DNA from: Acetobacter sp.
GTDB lineage: Bacteria; Pseudomonadota; Alphaproteobacteria; Acetobacterales; Acetobacteraceae
Direction: 5' to 3'
DNA length: 64,000 bases
Assembly: GCF_022483985.1 (NCBI RefSeq)
Contig: NZ_JAKVME010000001.1
Location: 1,488,001 to 1,552,000 of the forward strand
A model generated the notes under the pieces. That model ran no database searches, had not been told where the DNA came from, and saw nothing but the letters and a program-made list of their open reading frames with translations. The position numbers and the translations under genes are program-made. Positions 1-9,941 of this stretch are shown here, piece by piece. Every line of letters begins with the position of its first letter. Position 1 is the stretch's first letter.

Positions 1-112
1 AGAAACCATTTCCCTGCCCTCTCTCCCTATAATCCCCGCCGTGTGCTAGGGCCGTTCCTCAACGGCTGCGGGCCTCGCAGCCACCCGTTTCAGACCCCAG
101 ACACAAGGCCGG

Positions 113-1027
113 ATGACCATGCCCCTGACCGACGCCCAGCGTACCGAAATCGAAGAGCATGGCCAGACGACAGCCACGACCAAGCGCCCGACCGTGCCCG
201 CGCTGGAAGATATTCTCTTCAAGGCCCACCCGGTTCTGGACCACGGTTTCGTGCGTGTGATCGACTATATGGGCGACGATGCCGCCATCGTGCAGGCCGC
301 CCGCGTGTCTTACGGCCGCGGCACCCGCAAGGTCTCGGAAGACACCGGCCTGATCCGCTATCTGATGCGCCATCGTCATTCGACGCCGTTCGAGATGTGC
401 GAGATCAAATTCCACATCAAGCTTCCGATCTTCATCGCCCGGCAGTGGATTCGCCATCGCACGGCCAACGTGAACGAGTATTCGGCGCGTTATTCGATTA
501 TGGACAGGGAGTTCTATCTCCCCTCACCCGAGCATATGGCCGCCCAGAGCGCCAGCAACCGGCAGGGACGCGGTGATGTGCTGGATGCCGAGACCGCCGC
601 GAAGGTGATGAACCTGCTGCGTGATGACGCAATCCGCTGCTACGACACTTATGAAAACCTGCTCGACACAGATAATGGCCCCGGTCTGGCGCGTGAACTC
701 GCGCGGATGAACCTGACGCTGAACACCTACACCCAGTGGTACTGGAAGGTGGACCTGCACAACCTGATGCACTTCCTCTCCCTGCGTATCGACCCGCATG
801 CGCAGTATGAAATCCGCGCCTACGCCGAAGTCATGCTGTCCATGCTGGAAGCATGGGTGCCGATCGCAGCTTCCGCGTTCAGCGAATATCGCGTCGGTGC
901 GGTGACGTTCTCCGCCACCATGGTCGCCCTGCTGCGCAAGATGCTGGCGGGTGAAACGGTGACACAGGAAAATTCCGGCCTGTCACGGCGCGAATGGGAT
1001 GAATTCCAGAAGGTGCTGCATGGCTGA
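113..1027 (+). CDS. thyX: Flavin-dependent thymidylate synthase ThyX
   Basis: ThyX makes dTMP from dUMP using methylenetetrahydrofolate as carbon donor and FAD/NADPH for reduction, in the cytoplasm. The signature RHRxxSxNExSxRY is present in the form [14 protein letters not shown] at residues 114-127, and [10 protein letters not shown] lies at 86-95. At 304 aa it is at the long end of the family, with about 35 extra N-terminal residues. Start is uncertain between ATG at 113 and ATG at 119; an AAGG lies just upstream. No thyA is seen in the window, which fits ThyX as the dTMP source. The stop overlaps the start of the next small gene. A TATAAT at 28-33 may be its -10 element. Identification is firm. 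Confidence 0.96.
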   Translation: MTMPLTDAQRTEIEEHGQTTATTKRPTVPALEDILFKAHPVLDHGFVRVIDYMGDDAAIVQAARVSYGRGTRKVSEDTGLIRYLMRHRHSTPFEMCEIKFHIKLPIFIARQWIRHRTANVNEYSARYSIMDREFYLPSPEHMAAQSASNRQGRGDVLDAETAAKVMNLLRDDAIRCYDTYENLLDTDNGPGLARELARMNLTLNTYTQWYWKVDLHNLMHFLSLRIDPHAQYEIRAYAEVMLSMLEAWVPIAASAFSEYRVGAVTFSATMVALLRKMLAGETVTQENSGLSRREWDEFQKVLHG

Positions 1028-1259
1028 GGACGATACGCTTTTCCCATCTTCCTCCGGGCAGGCTCCGGAAAAGCGTCCAGTCCGCAAGGCCCCGACCTTT
1101 ACACCGTTTGTCGTCGCAGCGATCTTCCTCGTGAGTATCTGGGGAGTCCTGACATTCGTCTTTCCCGACAGATCGGCAGATCCTTCCGCATCAACAATCA
1201 TGAAGAACACGCTGCGGCAGCTTTCTCCGGCCGATATGACAACCGGATCACATCGGTAA
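1020..1259 (+). CDS. Small single-pass membrane protein, function unknown
   Basis: This is a 79-aa protein starting at an ATG that overlaps the last eight bases of thyX, so it is probably translationally coupled. A polar N-terminus (about 30 residues, basic near the membrane) is followed by one hydrophobic segment at about residues 34-52 ([20 protein letters not shown]) and a short polar tail. No domain was recognised. The topology suggests an inner-membrane protein with the N-terminus in the cytoplasm. Overlap with thyX and a clear transmembrane helix support a real gene, but no function can be assigned. Confidence 0.6.
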   Translation: MAEDDTLFPSSSGQAPEKRPVRKAPTFTPFVVAAIFLVSIWGVLTFVFPDRSADPSASTIMKNTLRQLSPADMTTGSHR

Positions 1260-1393
1260 AAGCCCGCTCAGAGTAGCTTTGCTGATGCAGTCCGGATCTC
1301 ATCATAAAATATAAACATTGTTCCTGTTTCTGAGTTATGGCTGGAAACGGTCCTGCGCGGGCAGGACATGCCGTTGTTTGCTTCAGGGACACC

Positions 1394-2584
1394 ATGCTCT
1401 TCAAATCGCTTTCCGGTTCGACAATAGTCGGTCTGTGCGCGCTCTTCGCATGCACGTTTACCGCCCTGACCAGTGAAGTCGCACCCGTCGGCCTGCTGGT
1501 GGATATGGCACAGGCTTTCCATATTCAGGAAGGTCAGGCTGGGCTGGCGGTCAGCGCCTTCGCTCTCATGGTGGCTTTCGGCGCCGTGCCGCTGACCATC
1601 GTCACGGGCAAAATGGACCGCAAGATGCTGGTGCTGGTGTCTCTCGCCGGATACATCGTGTCCAATCTCGTCGTCGCGCTGGCGCCCAGCTTTCTTGTCC
1701 TTTGCCTTGGGCGCATGATCGGAGGGCTTGCCCACGCGGTGCTGATGTCCGTCGTCGCAGCCTACGCAGCGCGGCTTGTTCCGCCAGCCATGACCGGACG
1801 CGCCATCTCCTTCGTCTATGGCGGCACCTCTCTGGGTGCGATCCTCGGCGTGCCGGGATCAGCCGCGATCGGACATTTCGCGAACTGGCGCATCGCCATG
1901 TTCATCATGACGGGACTGGCTGTCCTGCTTCTGATCTTCATCACGCTCAAACTGCCGCCTGTGCCCGCTCCCTCCTCTTCCGCACCCGGCGGCGTGCCGA
2001 CCATCCGCTCCCGCGAGGCGATCCGGAGCTTCGGCCTCGTGGTGCTCGTGGACGTGGTCTTCTTCCTTGCCCACAACCTGCTCTACACCTACGTAACACC
2101 GCTCCTCCTTCAGCACGGCGTTACGGAAAATGATCTCAGCATCGTTCTCCTCATCACCGGCAGCCTGAGCATTGTCGGGCTATGGATGGCGAGCCTGATG
2201 GTGGATCACTGTCCCGCTATAGGGCTGCTTTGCGCGGGCATTCTGATGCTGCTTGGCATGGGGCTGATGGCCGGCCATATCCTGACCGGATGGGAGTGCA
2301 TCGTCGCCATCACCATCTGGTGCATCGGCTTTTCAGCCATCGTACCTTTCGTGATGTCGGGCGCCATTCGCGCCAACGCAACGCAGGCAGACGTTGCCGG
2401 AGCCGCCATCAATAGCGCCAGCAATGTGGGCATTCTGCTGGGATCAGCAGCAGGTGGCCAGATTCTGTCCTTCTCCGGCTTCGGCGTGCTGACCTCGGTA
2501 TCACTCTCCATCGTCGTGCTCGGCATCGGGATCGGTCTCGCAAGCCCGAAAGCTTTTCCCTGGAAATTGACGCATAGCCACTGA
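1394..2584 (+). CDS. MFS transporter, DHA1-like sugar/drug efflux family
   Basis: A 396-aa polytopic protein with about 12 hydrophobic segments, typical of drug:H+ antiporter-1 or arabinose/sugar-efflux-type MFS carriers. The opening segment (TALTSEVAPVGLL) resembles the first helix of AraJ/SotB-like proteins, and the loop MDRKMLV after helix 2 fits the MFS G-x-x-x-D-R-x-G-R-R position in a degenerate form. An upstream in-frame ATG at 1337 would add 19 residues lacking helix character, so 1394 is preferred. The gene stands alone; a hairpin at 2606-2633 follows. The substrate cannot be told from sequence. Confidence 0.85.
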   Translation: MLFKSLSGSTIVGLCALFACTFTALTSEVAPVGLLVDMAQAFHIQEGQAGLAVSAFALMVAFGAVPLTIVTGKMDRKMLVLVSLAGYIVSNLVVALAPSFLVLCLGRMIGGLAHAVLMSVVAAYAARLVPPAMTGRAISFVYGGTSLGAILGVPGSAAIGHFANWRIAMFIMTGLAVLLLIFITLKLPPVPAPSSSAPGGVPTIRSREAIRSFGLVVLVDVVFFLAHNLLYTYVTPLLLQHGVTENDLSIVLLITGSLSIVGLWMASLMVDHCPAIGLLCAGILMLLGMGLMAGHILTGWECIVAITIWCIGFSAIVPFVMSGAIRANATQADVAGAAINSASNVGILLGSAAGGQILSFSGFGVLTSVSLSIVVLGIGIGLASPKAFPWKLTHSH

Positions 2585-2605
2585 TCAGGAAGACCCATCT
2601 GACTT

Positions 2606-2633
2606 TGAACCCGGACAGTCAGCTTCGGGTTCA
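2606..2633 (+). terminator. Hairpin downstream of the MFS gene
   Basis: An 8-bp perfect stem (TGAACCCG / CGGGTTCA) begins about 20 bases after the MFS stop codon. It lacks a strong T-run, so it may be a weak terminator or an mRNA-end hairpin. Confidence 0.45.
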
Positions 2634-2698
2634 GAGAGGTCTTTCAGACAACGAGCGTCTGTCGCCACTCTTCCGTCATGCAATCATTGGTCACGTAT

Positions 2699-2718
2699 TG
2701 TTATGTTATAACATAACA
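2699..2718. promoter_or_regulatory. Zur-type operator (perfect 20-bp palindrome)
   Basis: TGTTATGTTATAACATAACA is a perfect 20-bp palindrome located 41 bases before the COG0523 start codon. It matches the known Zur operator character of proteobacteria (GTTATA-n-TATAAC core). The adjacent gene belongs to a family classically controlled by Zur. The assignment is therefore strong, though Zur itself is not in the window. Confidence 0.82.
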
Positions 2719-2759
2719 TATAATAGTCATTAGATCGCAACCGAAGGGATGAGGCCGTC

Positions 2760-3975
<1,216 letters not shown>

Positions 3976-3983
<8 letters not shown>

Positions 3984-4308
3984 AAACACCATCAGCAACG
4001 AACGGACCCTCCGCCACGAGATGTGGCGTCGTTATGATGGGGATGACTGGGTGGCGTTCGATGCGTTACCCGCCAGTATCCGCAGGCGCGTGACGGAACA
4101 TGCCTATGACGCATGGTCGGTCAACGTGATGATCCTCTGGCGACACTACAAGGGTATTTACGGCCGGACGGCACGGGCGGAACGCGCGCTGCTCCGCTAT
4201 CTCGATTACTGCGAACGGCTGGAACGCGAGGCCTTCGCCACACGCTATGGCGAGATATATGGCATGACGCTGCCTCATGATGCGGCGTCCGTTTCTGTTC
4301 TACGGTAA
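3976..4308 (+). CDS. Small conserved-looking protein downstream of the COG0523 GTPase (DUF6525-like)
   Basis: A 110-aa soluble protein starting at GTG 3976 that overlaps the GTPase stop by eight bases. An alternative start is ATG 4021 ([17 protein letters not shown]), where sequence with conserved character begins. It is rich in Arg, Tyr and Trp and predicted helical ([38 protein letters not shown]). It resembles a short alphaproteobacterial family of unknown function that I associate with DUF6525; this is recalled, not searched. Placement behind a Zur-box suggests zinc-responsive expression. It has no cysteine or histidine cluster that would mark a metal site. Confidence 0.65.
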
Positions 4309-4415
4309 ACCGAAGCGAAGATTCAGAACGGTTTTGTAAGCACACAGAGGAGAACAGATTTTCAGGATTTTGGTCCGCACCTCACAAAGAAGCACAATAC
4401 CTGCTGTTACAAAAA

Positions 4416-4443
4416 CGGGCGCACAGAAAAATCCGTGCGCCCG
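4416..4443 (-). terminator. Rho-independent terminator of the degP gene
   Basis: A 9-bp perfect stem (CGGGCGCAC / GTGCGCCCG) with a 10-nt loop. Read on the minus strand it is followed by TTTTTG, so it terminates the protease gene. A second hairpin (ACGGGAG / CTCCCGT, about 4474-4497) overlaps the protease stop codon. The gene pair is convergent, so it may serve both sides. Confidence 0.8.
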
Positions 4444-4496
4444 CCACTCTGAAACCAGCCATCCCTCCTCAAACGGGAGGGAAGGCTTGCTCCCGT

Positions 4497-6047
4497 TTAT
4501 TGACCGTCGTCGTCGGAAGACGGTGCGTTGTTGTCAGAGTTTCCATCCAGAGACACTGCGACAAACAGCGACTGACCATCGCGCAGAACCCGCAGCATGA
4601 CGGCATGACGCGCCTTCAAAGCCGCCGAGACAGCAGAAACGGTCGCGGAAGGTGTTTCCACTGCCTGCTCACCGACAGCCTGAATCAGGTCGCCGGGACG
4701 TAGACCGGCCTGATCCGCCGGAGAACCGGGCTGCACATCCGACACAACCACGCCATGCACGGAATGATCCAGCCCAAGCTGCTGACGGATGTCACCGGTC
4801 AGCGGTTGCAGGCTGACGCCGATCTTCTCGCCATGCGCTCCGGCACCAGCGGACGAAGGCGTGCTCGCTGTAGACTGATTCACGATGTGAACAGTCATAT
4901 CCTTCGACACACCGTTACGCAGCACCGTGATCGTAGCGTCCGTTCCCGGCGTGATCGAGGCGACTTTCACCGCCAGCGCGTGCGGTGTCTCAACCGTCTT
5001 GCCATTCAGCTTGACGATCACATCGCCTGCCTTGACGCCCGCCTTGGCCGCAGGGCTGTCAGGCGTGATGTTGGCGACCAGCGCGCCAGCAGGCGGAGCG
5101 CCCGGCGTAGCAGGCTTTAGGTTCAACGCGCTGGCCATGGACTGGGAAATGACCTGCGCCTCAACGCCCAGATAGCCGCGTGTCACATGTCCCGTCTTCT
5201 GGAGCTGCGACACCACGGTTTTCACCGTATCGGACGGGATGGCAAAGCCAATGCCGATTGATCCACCGGACGGAGAGAAGATGGCGGTGTTCACACCGAC
5301 GACCTTGCCATCCTGCGTGATGAGCGGTCCGCCCGAATTGCCGCGATTGATCGGCGCATCGACCTGAAAGAAGTTGTCGTAAGGACCATCGCCGATATCG
5401 CGGCCCAGCGCGGAAACGATGCCCGCCGTGACCGTGCCGCCGAGTCCGTAGGGGTTGCCCACGGCGATGACCCATTCGCCCGGCTGCACATCATCAGACT
5501 CGCCGAGTTCAATGAACGGCAGCTTTCTGGTGCTGTTCAGCTTGAGCAGCGCGATGTCGGTTTTCGGATCCCGGCCAATGACCCGGGCCTGAAGGGTCGT
5601 CCCGTCATCCAGTGTCGCCGTGACCTTCGTCGCCCCTTTGACGACGTGATTATTGGTCACGACAAACCCGTCAGCAGAAAGAATGAAGCCTGATCCACGT
5701 GCTTCCACTGCCTGACGCTGCTGCTGCGGCATCATCTGAAAAGGAAAAGGAAACGGAAAGGGCGACTGCTGCATGCCCTGTTCTTCGCCCTCGCCTGCAT
5801 CCGGATGGATCATGGCGGTGATGGACACAACAGCAGGCTTCACCTGTTTCACCAGCGTCACGAAATCAGGAATGGTCCGGTTCGGACTGGTCGGCTGGAT
5901 GGGGCCGGGCGCATCGGCCAGAGCCGATGGAATCAGAGCAGGCACGAGAGGCGATGCAAGCGCGATGGTGCCGAGACCCGCCATGACGGCAGCCGTCGTC
6001 ATGAAACGCTTGCGGGTCTGGCGGATCGACGAATTCTTTACTGGCAT
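4497..6047 (-). CDS. degP: Periplasmic serine protease, DegP/HtrA (Do) family
   Basis: A 516-aa Do-like protease for periplasmic protein quality control. The N-terminus has a long signal or anchor (basic residues 10-15, hydrophobic 17-44, likely cleavage after SALADA). The trypsin-like domain carries the triad His134 (TNNHVV), Asp164 (KTDIAL) and Ser238 (NRGNSGGPL). Two PDZ domains follow at roughly 300-390 and 415-505. A Phe/Pro and Gln-rich loop at 93-112 is the usual LA-type loop. The start was chosen at ATG 6047, preceded by GGAAAAG; an upstream ATG at 6161 would add 38 residues before the signal sequence. It stands alone between two terminators. Confidence 0.95.
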   Translation of the reverse strand: MPVKNSSIRQTRKRFMTTAAVMAGLGTIALASPLVPALIPSALADAPGPIQPTSPNRTIPDFVTLVKQVKPAVVSITAMIHPDAGEGEEQGMQQSPFPFPFPFQMMPQQQRQAVEARGSGFILSADGFVVTNNHVVKGATKVTATLDDGTTLQARVIGRDPKTDIALLKLNSTRKLPFIELGESDDVQPGEWVIAVGNPYGLGGTVTAGIVSALGRDIGDGPYDNFFQVDAPINRGNSGGPLITQDGKVVGVNTAIFSPSGGSIGIGFAIPSDTVKTVVSQLQKTGHVTRGYLGVEAQVISQSMASALNLKPATPGAPPAGALVANITPDSPAAKAGVKAGDVIVKLNGKTVETPHALAVKVASITPGTDATITVLRNGVSKDMTVHIVNQSTASTPSSAGAGAHGEKIGVSLQPLTGDIRQQLGLDHSVHGVVVSDVQPGSPADQAGLRPGDLIQAVGEQAVETPSATVSAVSAALKARHAVMLRVLRDGQSLFVAVSLDGNSDNNAPSSDDDGQ

Positions 6048-6225
6048 GTCTTTTCCGATAAATCCCTTGAACCGGGTCGTCTTGCGACCCCCGGCCGATG
6101 ATGGTCGGAGATGCTTGCAAGAGCAATCCGTCTCCTTGATACAAAAGGGAAACTGCCTCACCCCACCGAACGCCAGCCATACGGAGAGATGAAACGTCCG
6201 TTACTTCCGGCGGACACACCTACTC

Positions 6226-6270
6226 TAAAAAGCCGGACGGAAGCCCGGAAACCCGGTCTCGCCGGGCCTG
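6226..6270 (-). terminator. Terminator downstream of tadA
   Basis: GC-rich nested hairpin (GCCCGG at 6243-6248 pairing CCGGGC at 6262-6267, extended by CGGA/TCCG arms). On the minus strand it runs into TTTTTAG, the normal layout of an intrinsic terminator about 70 bases beyond the tadA stop. Confidence 0.65.
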
Positions 6271-6340
6271 ACATTCCGTTACGGCCAAGTATTAATATTT
6301 GGTCATTCCAGACTATCGAGCGTGAAGGATTGCCCTGAGC

Positions 6341-6841
6341 TTAATCGCGCAACTGCCTGAAAAAACCTTTCAGGAGCAGGCTGTTCTCCCTCTCCCTCAC
6401 GCCTCCGACAATCTCCGGGTGACGCAGGCAGGCCGGATGATCGATGACACGCGGTCCATGATCGATTCCTCCACCTTTCGGGTCGTACGCGCCAAAGATG
6501 ATTCGTTTCACACGGAAATGCACCGCCGCCGCCGCACACATCGGACAGGGCTCCAGTGTGACGACAAGCGTGCAGCCCTCCAGACGCATGGAGCCAGTCA
6601 CCTGAGCCGCCTTCCGCATGGCCAGCATTTCGGCATGTGCTGATGGATCGCCTCGCGCCTCGACCTCATTTCCGGCGGCGGACAGGGAAACGCCGGTCGC
6701 TGACAGAACGACAGCACCGACAGGAACCTCGCCACGGCTGGCGGCGGAGCGCGCTTCAACCAGCGCCAGATCCATGCCGGAACAGGGCTGAATTCCGCCG
6801 GAATATCTGAGCTGAAGGTTCTTCATCACGTTCTGTTTCAA
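6341..6841 (-). CDS. tadA: tRNA-specific adenosine deaminase TadA (nucleoside deaminase family)
   Basis: TadA deaminates A34 to inosine in the tRNA-Arg(ACG) anticodon. The zinc site of the CDA fold is complete: HAE at 69-71 (His ligand and proton-shuttle Glu) and PCPMC with Cys99 and Cys102. The downstream FGAYDPKGGGIDHG stretch is typical of TadA. Three in-frame starts exist: 6841, 6826 and 6775; the last (MDLALVEARSA) begins where family homology begins and would give about 144 aa. Guanine deaminases share this fold, but the VPVGAVV and SAHAEMLA motifs favour TadA. It ends in its own terminator. Confidence 0.88.
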   Translation of the reverse strand: MKQNVMKNLQLRYSGGIQPCSGMDLALVEARSAASRGEVPVGAVVLSATGVSLSAAGNEVEARGDPSAHAEMLAMRKAAQVTGSMRLEGCTLVVTLEPCPMCAAAAVHFRVKRIIFGAYDPKGGGIDHGPRVIDHPACLRHPEIVGGVRERENSLLLKGFFRQLRD

Positions 6842-7054
6842 TAGCGGAGACCCAACCGGGAATTTTTTGTGGCGAAAAAATGTCAGAAGCCGTGTTTTTA
6901 GCTTGATTCCTTAAGTTTTTCTCTGTCACAGTGCGTATCACGGCCTGTAACAATTCTCCATCATTGTCACGATGGGATGTGGAAGCGCCGCACTGAATTA
7001 TCACTGGCTGCCGACGTCACAAAGACATCGGCAAGCGTGGAAGGGGGAGAGGTC

Positions 7055-7195
7055 ATGCAGAGTTTGACACTGGTTCTTGCCGCCGCCACCATCGGCCTGG
7101 CTTTTGCAGCATCAGATCATCTTCATTCAAAACAGGAACCTGTGCACGTCAAGGTTGACCGTGTTCACCAGCACAGCAACAAGCCACAGTCCTGA
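7055..7195 (+). CDS. Very small secreted or membrane peptide, unknown
   Basis: A 46-aa reading frame with a strong ribosome binding site (GGGGGAGAGG ending three bases before ATG 7055). It has a hydrophobic N-terminal segment (residues 3-20, LTLVLAAATIGLAFAA) that could be a signal peptide or membrane anchor, then a His/Lys-rich tail (SDHLHSKQ, VDRVHQHSN). An upstream in-frame ATG at 6977 is less likely. The His-rich tail could bind metal, but this is speculation. No family recognised. Confidence 0.5.
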   Translation: MQSLTLVLAAATIGLAFAASDHLHSKQEPVHVKVDRVHQHSNKPQS

Positions 7196-7264
7196 ATTAT
7201 AGCCGACTGAGTATCAGGTCGGTCGCCATATACGACGGAGAGTGTTTCCTCTAATGGGAGCGAT

Positions 7265-8020
7265 ATGGACTCATTCGCTCCCATGCCCCTTATCGGGGTG
7301 ACACTCGATCAGGAACCAGGCGGCGCCGGACAGTATTCCGCGTTCCCTTGGTACGCCCTGCGGGCAAACTATATGGGCGCCGTCATCAAGGCTGGCGGGC
7401 TGCCTGTAGCGCTTCCCTACGCGCCCTGCCTGACTGGCAGGATTCTCGACCGTCTGGACGGGCTGATCGTCACCGGCGGCGCGTTTGACATCGACCCCGC
7501 GCTCTACGGCGAAGAGCGCAGTGAAGCCACGACCACGCTGAAACCCGGCCGCACCGCAGCGGAGATGGCGCTGCTGGAAGCCGCCATGGAGCGCGGCATG
7601 CCGGTGCTCGGTATCTGCGGCGGCATGCAGCTTCTCGCCGCAGCGCTGGATGGCTCGCTGATTCAGGACATTGCAAGCGAAAAGCCCGATGCCCTCCCCC
7701 ATGAACAGCCGAATCCACGCGATCAGGCCGGACACATCATCACCATCGAGCCTTATTCTCTACTCGGTACAATTGTCGGGCGTGGCACGATGGCGGTGAA
7801 TTCCTCGCACCATCAGGCCGTCCGTGATCCGGGTCGTGGCCGGGTGTCCGCACGGGCGGAAGATGGCATCATCGAAGCGATTGAAGACCCTTCGGCGCGG
7901 TTCTGTGTCGGGGTGCAATGGCATCCGGAATTTCTTATCGATCCGGGAGATCTCGCGTTATTCACGGCTTTTGTCGAAGCCGCGCAGAACGCAACAGTGT
8001 CGGGAGACGGTGTATGGTAG
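7265..8020 (+). CDS. Class I glutamine amidotransferase-like hydrolase, peptidase C26 (PuuD-like)
   Basis: A 251-aa gamma-glutamyl-gamma-aminobutyrate hydrolase-type protein. The catalytic triad of the class I amidotransferase fold is visible: nucleophile Cys118 in GICGGMQ, and His220 and Glu222 in VQWHPEF. Family members release gamma-linked glutamate from compounds such as gamma-Glu-GABA (putrescine breakdown) or act on related gamma-glutamyl substrates. No other puu genes are near, so the substrate is open. It heads a four-gene run (this gene, rluB, rsmD, yigZ) with start/stop overlaps. Confidence 0.88.
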   Translation: MDSFAPMPLIGVTLDQEPGGAGQYSAFPWYALRANYMGAVIKAGGLPVALPYAPCLTGRILDRLDGLIVTGGAFDIDPALYGEERSEATTTLKPGRTAAEMALLEAAMERGMPVLGICGGMQLLAAALDGSLIQDIASEKPDALPHEQPNPRDQAGHIITIEPYSLLGTIVGRGTMAVNSSHHQAVRDPGRGRVSARAEDGIIEAIEDPSARFCVGVQWHPEFLIDPGDLALFTAFVEAAQNATVSGDGVW

Positions 8021-8790
8021 ACGACAGCAACGAAAACACGACAGACGCACGCGGCGATCGTATCGCGAAATGGCTCGCCCGCAGTGGTGTCGCCAGCCGC
8101 CGCGATATCGAACGGATGATCACAGAACGCCGCATCAAACTGAACGGCGCCGTGGTCGAACATCCGGCAACCTTCGTAACCGCGACCGATGCCGTTTCCG
8201 TTGACGGCAACCTCGTGCAGGGTCCGGAGCACACCCGCCTCTGGCGCTATCACAAGCCCGACGGACTGGTGACGACGCACCGTGACCCGGAAGGTCGCCC
8301 GACAGTCTTCGAAAAACTGCCCGAAGGCATGCCGCGCGTCGTCAGCGTCGGGCGATTGGACCTGAACAGTGAAGGTCTGTTGCTGCTGACCAATGACGGC
8401 GCACTGGCCCGTCGTCTGGAACTGCCTTCCAACGGCTGGCTACGACGCTACCGTGTGCGTGTGTTCGGCGTGGTCAACGAGCGGGAACTTGCCGGACTGG
8501 CAAAGGGCTGCGTCATCGAGGGTGTGAAATACGGTCCCATCGAAGCCTCGCTCGACTCCCGCAAAGGCGACAATGCGTGGCTGACCGTCTCCCTGCGGGA
8601 AGGCAAGAACCGTGAAATCCGCCGTGTCATGACGGCTCTGAACCTGCATGTCAGCCGCCTGCTCCGCACGTCCTACGGCCCGTTCCCTCTCGGGGAACTC
8701 AAGCCAGGAGAACTGGAAGAAGTGCCCGGACGGGTCATGAAGACGCAGATTCCACGCGACGTGGAGATCGACACCAAGCGACGCCGCTGA
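8014..8790 (+). CDS. rluB: 23S rRNA pseudouridine synthase, RluB/RsuA family
   Basis: A 258-aa pseudouridine synthase. An N-terminal S4 RNA-binding domain (about 15-62: RIAKWLARSGVASRRDIERM) is followed by the catalytic domain with Asp116 in GRLDLNSEGLLLLTNDG. The ending GKNREIRRVM is typical of the RsuA/RluB/E/F group; RluB (U2605 of 23S rRNA) is the likeliest member, but RluE or RluF cannot be excluded. The start is ATG 8014, overlapping the stop of the upstream hydrolase (TGTATGGTAG), which implies translational coupling. The stop overlaps the ATG of rsmD. Confidence 0.9.
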   Translation: MVDDSNENTTDARGDRIAKWLARSGVASRRDIERMITERRIKLNGAVVEHPATFVTATDAVSVDGNLVQGPEHTRLWRYHKPDGLVTTHRDPEGRPTVFEKLPEGMPRVVSVGRLDLNSEGLLLLTNDGALARRLELPSNGWLRRYRVRVFGVVNERELAGLAKGCVIEGVKYGPIEASLDSRKGDNAWLTVSLREGKNREIRRVMTALNLHVSRLLRTSYGPFPLGELKPGELEEVPGRVMKTQIPRDVEIDTKRRR

Positions 8791-9344
8791 TGCGGATTAT
8801 CGCCGGGATACGACGCGGACGAACGCTGACGGCTCCGGAAGGCAAGGCCACCCGCCCCACCGCTGACCGCGTGAGACAGGCGCTGTTCGACATGCTCCTT
8901 CATGCGCCGTGGGGAGGCCGGGAGTGTGTCGAGGGCGTCCATGTGCTGGACGGTTTTGCCGGAACAGGAGCGCTCGGGCTGGAGGCGCTGTCACGCGGCG
9001 GCGCATTCTGTACGTTCTTCGAGACAGACCGCCCGGCCCTGACAGCACTTAGGACAAACGTACACGACTGTCAGATGCAGGACATGAGCCGCGTTCTGGC
9101 TTCGACCGTTCTCAAGCCGCCGCGCGCCTCGACACCCTGTGGACTGGTGTTTCTCGACCCGCCCTACGGCCAGTCCCTACCCGCGCAGGCGCTCGCCGCC
9201 CTTACCTCTGCTGGCTGGATTGCCCCCGGTGCTCTGATCGTCACTGAAACCGGGCGCGACGAGCCGGTGCCTGTCGAGGGAGCGGAGATTCTGGCCGAGC
9301 GGGCTCATGGCGCAGCCCGCCTGTGGGTGTGGCGACAGGGCTGA
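8790..9344 (+). CDS. rsmD: 16S rRNA (guanine966-N2)-methyltransferase RsmD
   Basis: A 184-aa SAM-dependent methyltransferase. The opening MRIIAGIRRGRTL is diagnostic for RsmD, TRPTADRVRQALFDML follows, the SAM-binding loop LDGFAGTGALG lies at 53-63 and the catalytic DPPY at 123-126. It methylates G966 in 16S rRNA during 30S assembly. It starts one base before the end of rluB's stop (overlap TGATG), which in alphaproteobacteria is a common rRNA-modification pairing. Confidence 0.95.
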   Translation: MRIIAGIRRGRTLTAPEGKATRPTADRVRQALFDMLLHAPWGGRECVEGVHVLDGFAGTGALGLEALSRGGAFCTFFETDRPALTALRTNVHDCQMQDMSRVLASTVLKPPRASTPCGLVFLDPPYGQSLPAQALAALTSAGWIAPGALIVTETGRDEPVPVEGAEILAERAHGAARLWVWRQG

Positions 9345-9350
9345 TCGGAG

Positions 9351-9941
9351 ATGGTCGAGACGCTGGTCGGACGGGCGGATTTCGAGAAGGAAATCAAGAA
9401 AAGCCGTTTTCTGGCAATGGCTCTTCCGGTCGAGACCGAAGAAGCCGCCATGACCTTCATCCGGGAGGTTTCCTACCCCGACGCCACCCATAACTGCTGG
9501 GCATGGAAGATCGGCGCCCGCTATCGCAGTGATGATGCTGGCGAGCCGGGCGGCACGGCAGGACGCCCCATCCTGCAAGTCATTGAAGCACAGGGGTTCG
9601 ATCGGGTTGCAGTAGTCGTCACACGCTGGTTCGGCGGCGTGAAGCTCGGTGCAGGCGGACTGGTTCGGGCCTATGGCGGCACCGCAGCCGAATGCCTGCG
9701 ACTGGCGGAACGCGTCGAAGTGATCGAGCGTATCCGGCTGACGTTCCACTGTCCGTTCAGCGATCTGGCGCTGGTGGGATCACGACTTCCCGCTCTGGAT
9801 GCCGTCATCGAAAGCGAAGAGTTTGATGCGACAGGAGCTTCCTATGTCGTGGCCGTTCCTGTTCAGCAGGTTGAGGATGTCACCCATCGGCTGGCCGACA
9901 TGACCAGCGGGCGCATCATGGCGACCGAGAAAGCGGAGTGA
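9351..9941 (+). CDS. yigZ: YigZ/IMPACT-family protein
   Basis: A 196-aa member of the UPF0029/IMPACT family. The N-terminal domain has KSRFLAMALPV, the DATHNCWAW motif, the GEPGGTAGRPIL loop and VVTRWFGGVKLGAGGLVRAYG, which are the family hallmarks. A C-terminal DUF1949-type ferredoxin-like domain follows (about 130-195). IMPACT proteins regulate translation-related kinases in eukaryotes; the bacterial role is unsettled. It closes the operon six bases after rsmD. Confidence 0.92.
   Translation: MVETLVGRADFEKEIKKSRFLAMALPVETEEAAMTFIREVSYPDATHNCWAWKIGARYRSDDAGEPGGTAGRPILQVIEAQGFDRVAVVVTRWFGGVKLGAGGLVRAYGGTAAECLRLAERVEVIERIRLTFHCPFSDLALVGSRLPALDAVIESEEFDATGASYVVAVPVQQVEDVTHRLADMTSGRIMATEKAE

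Noticed and set aside
43-576. 177-codon frame overlapping thyX
   Set aside because: It is the out-of-frame mirror of thyX, Arg/Pro/His-rich, and cannot coexist with the conserved gene.
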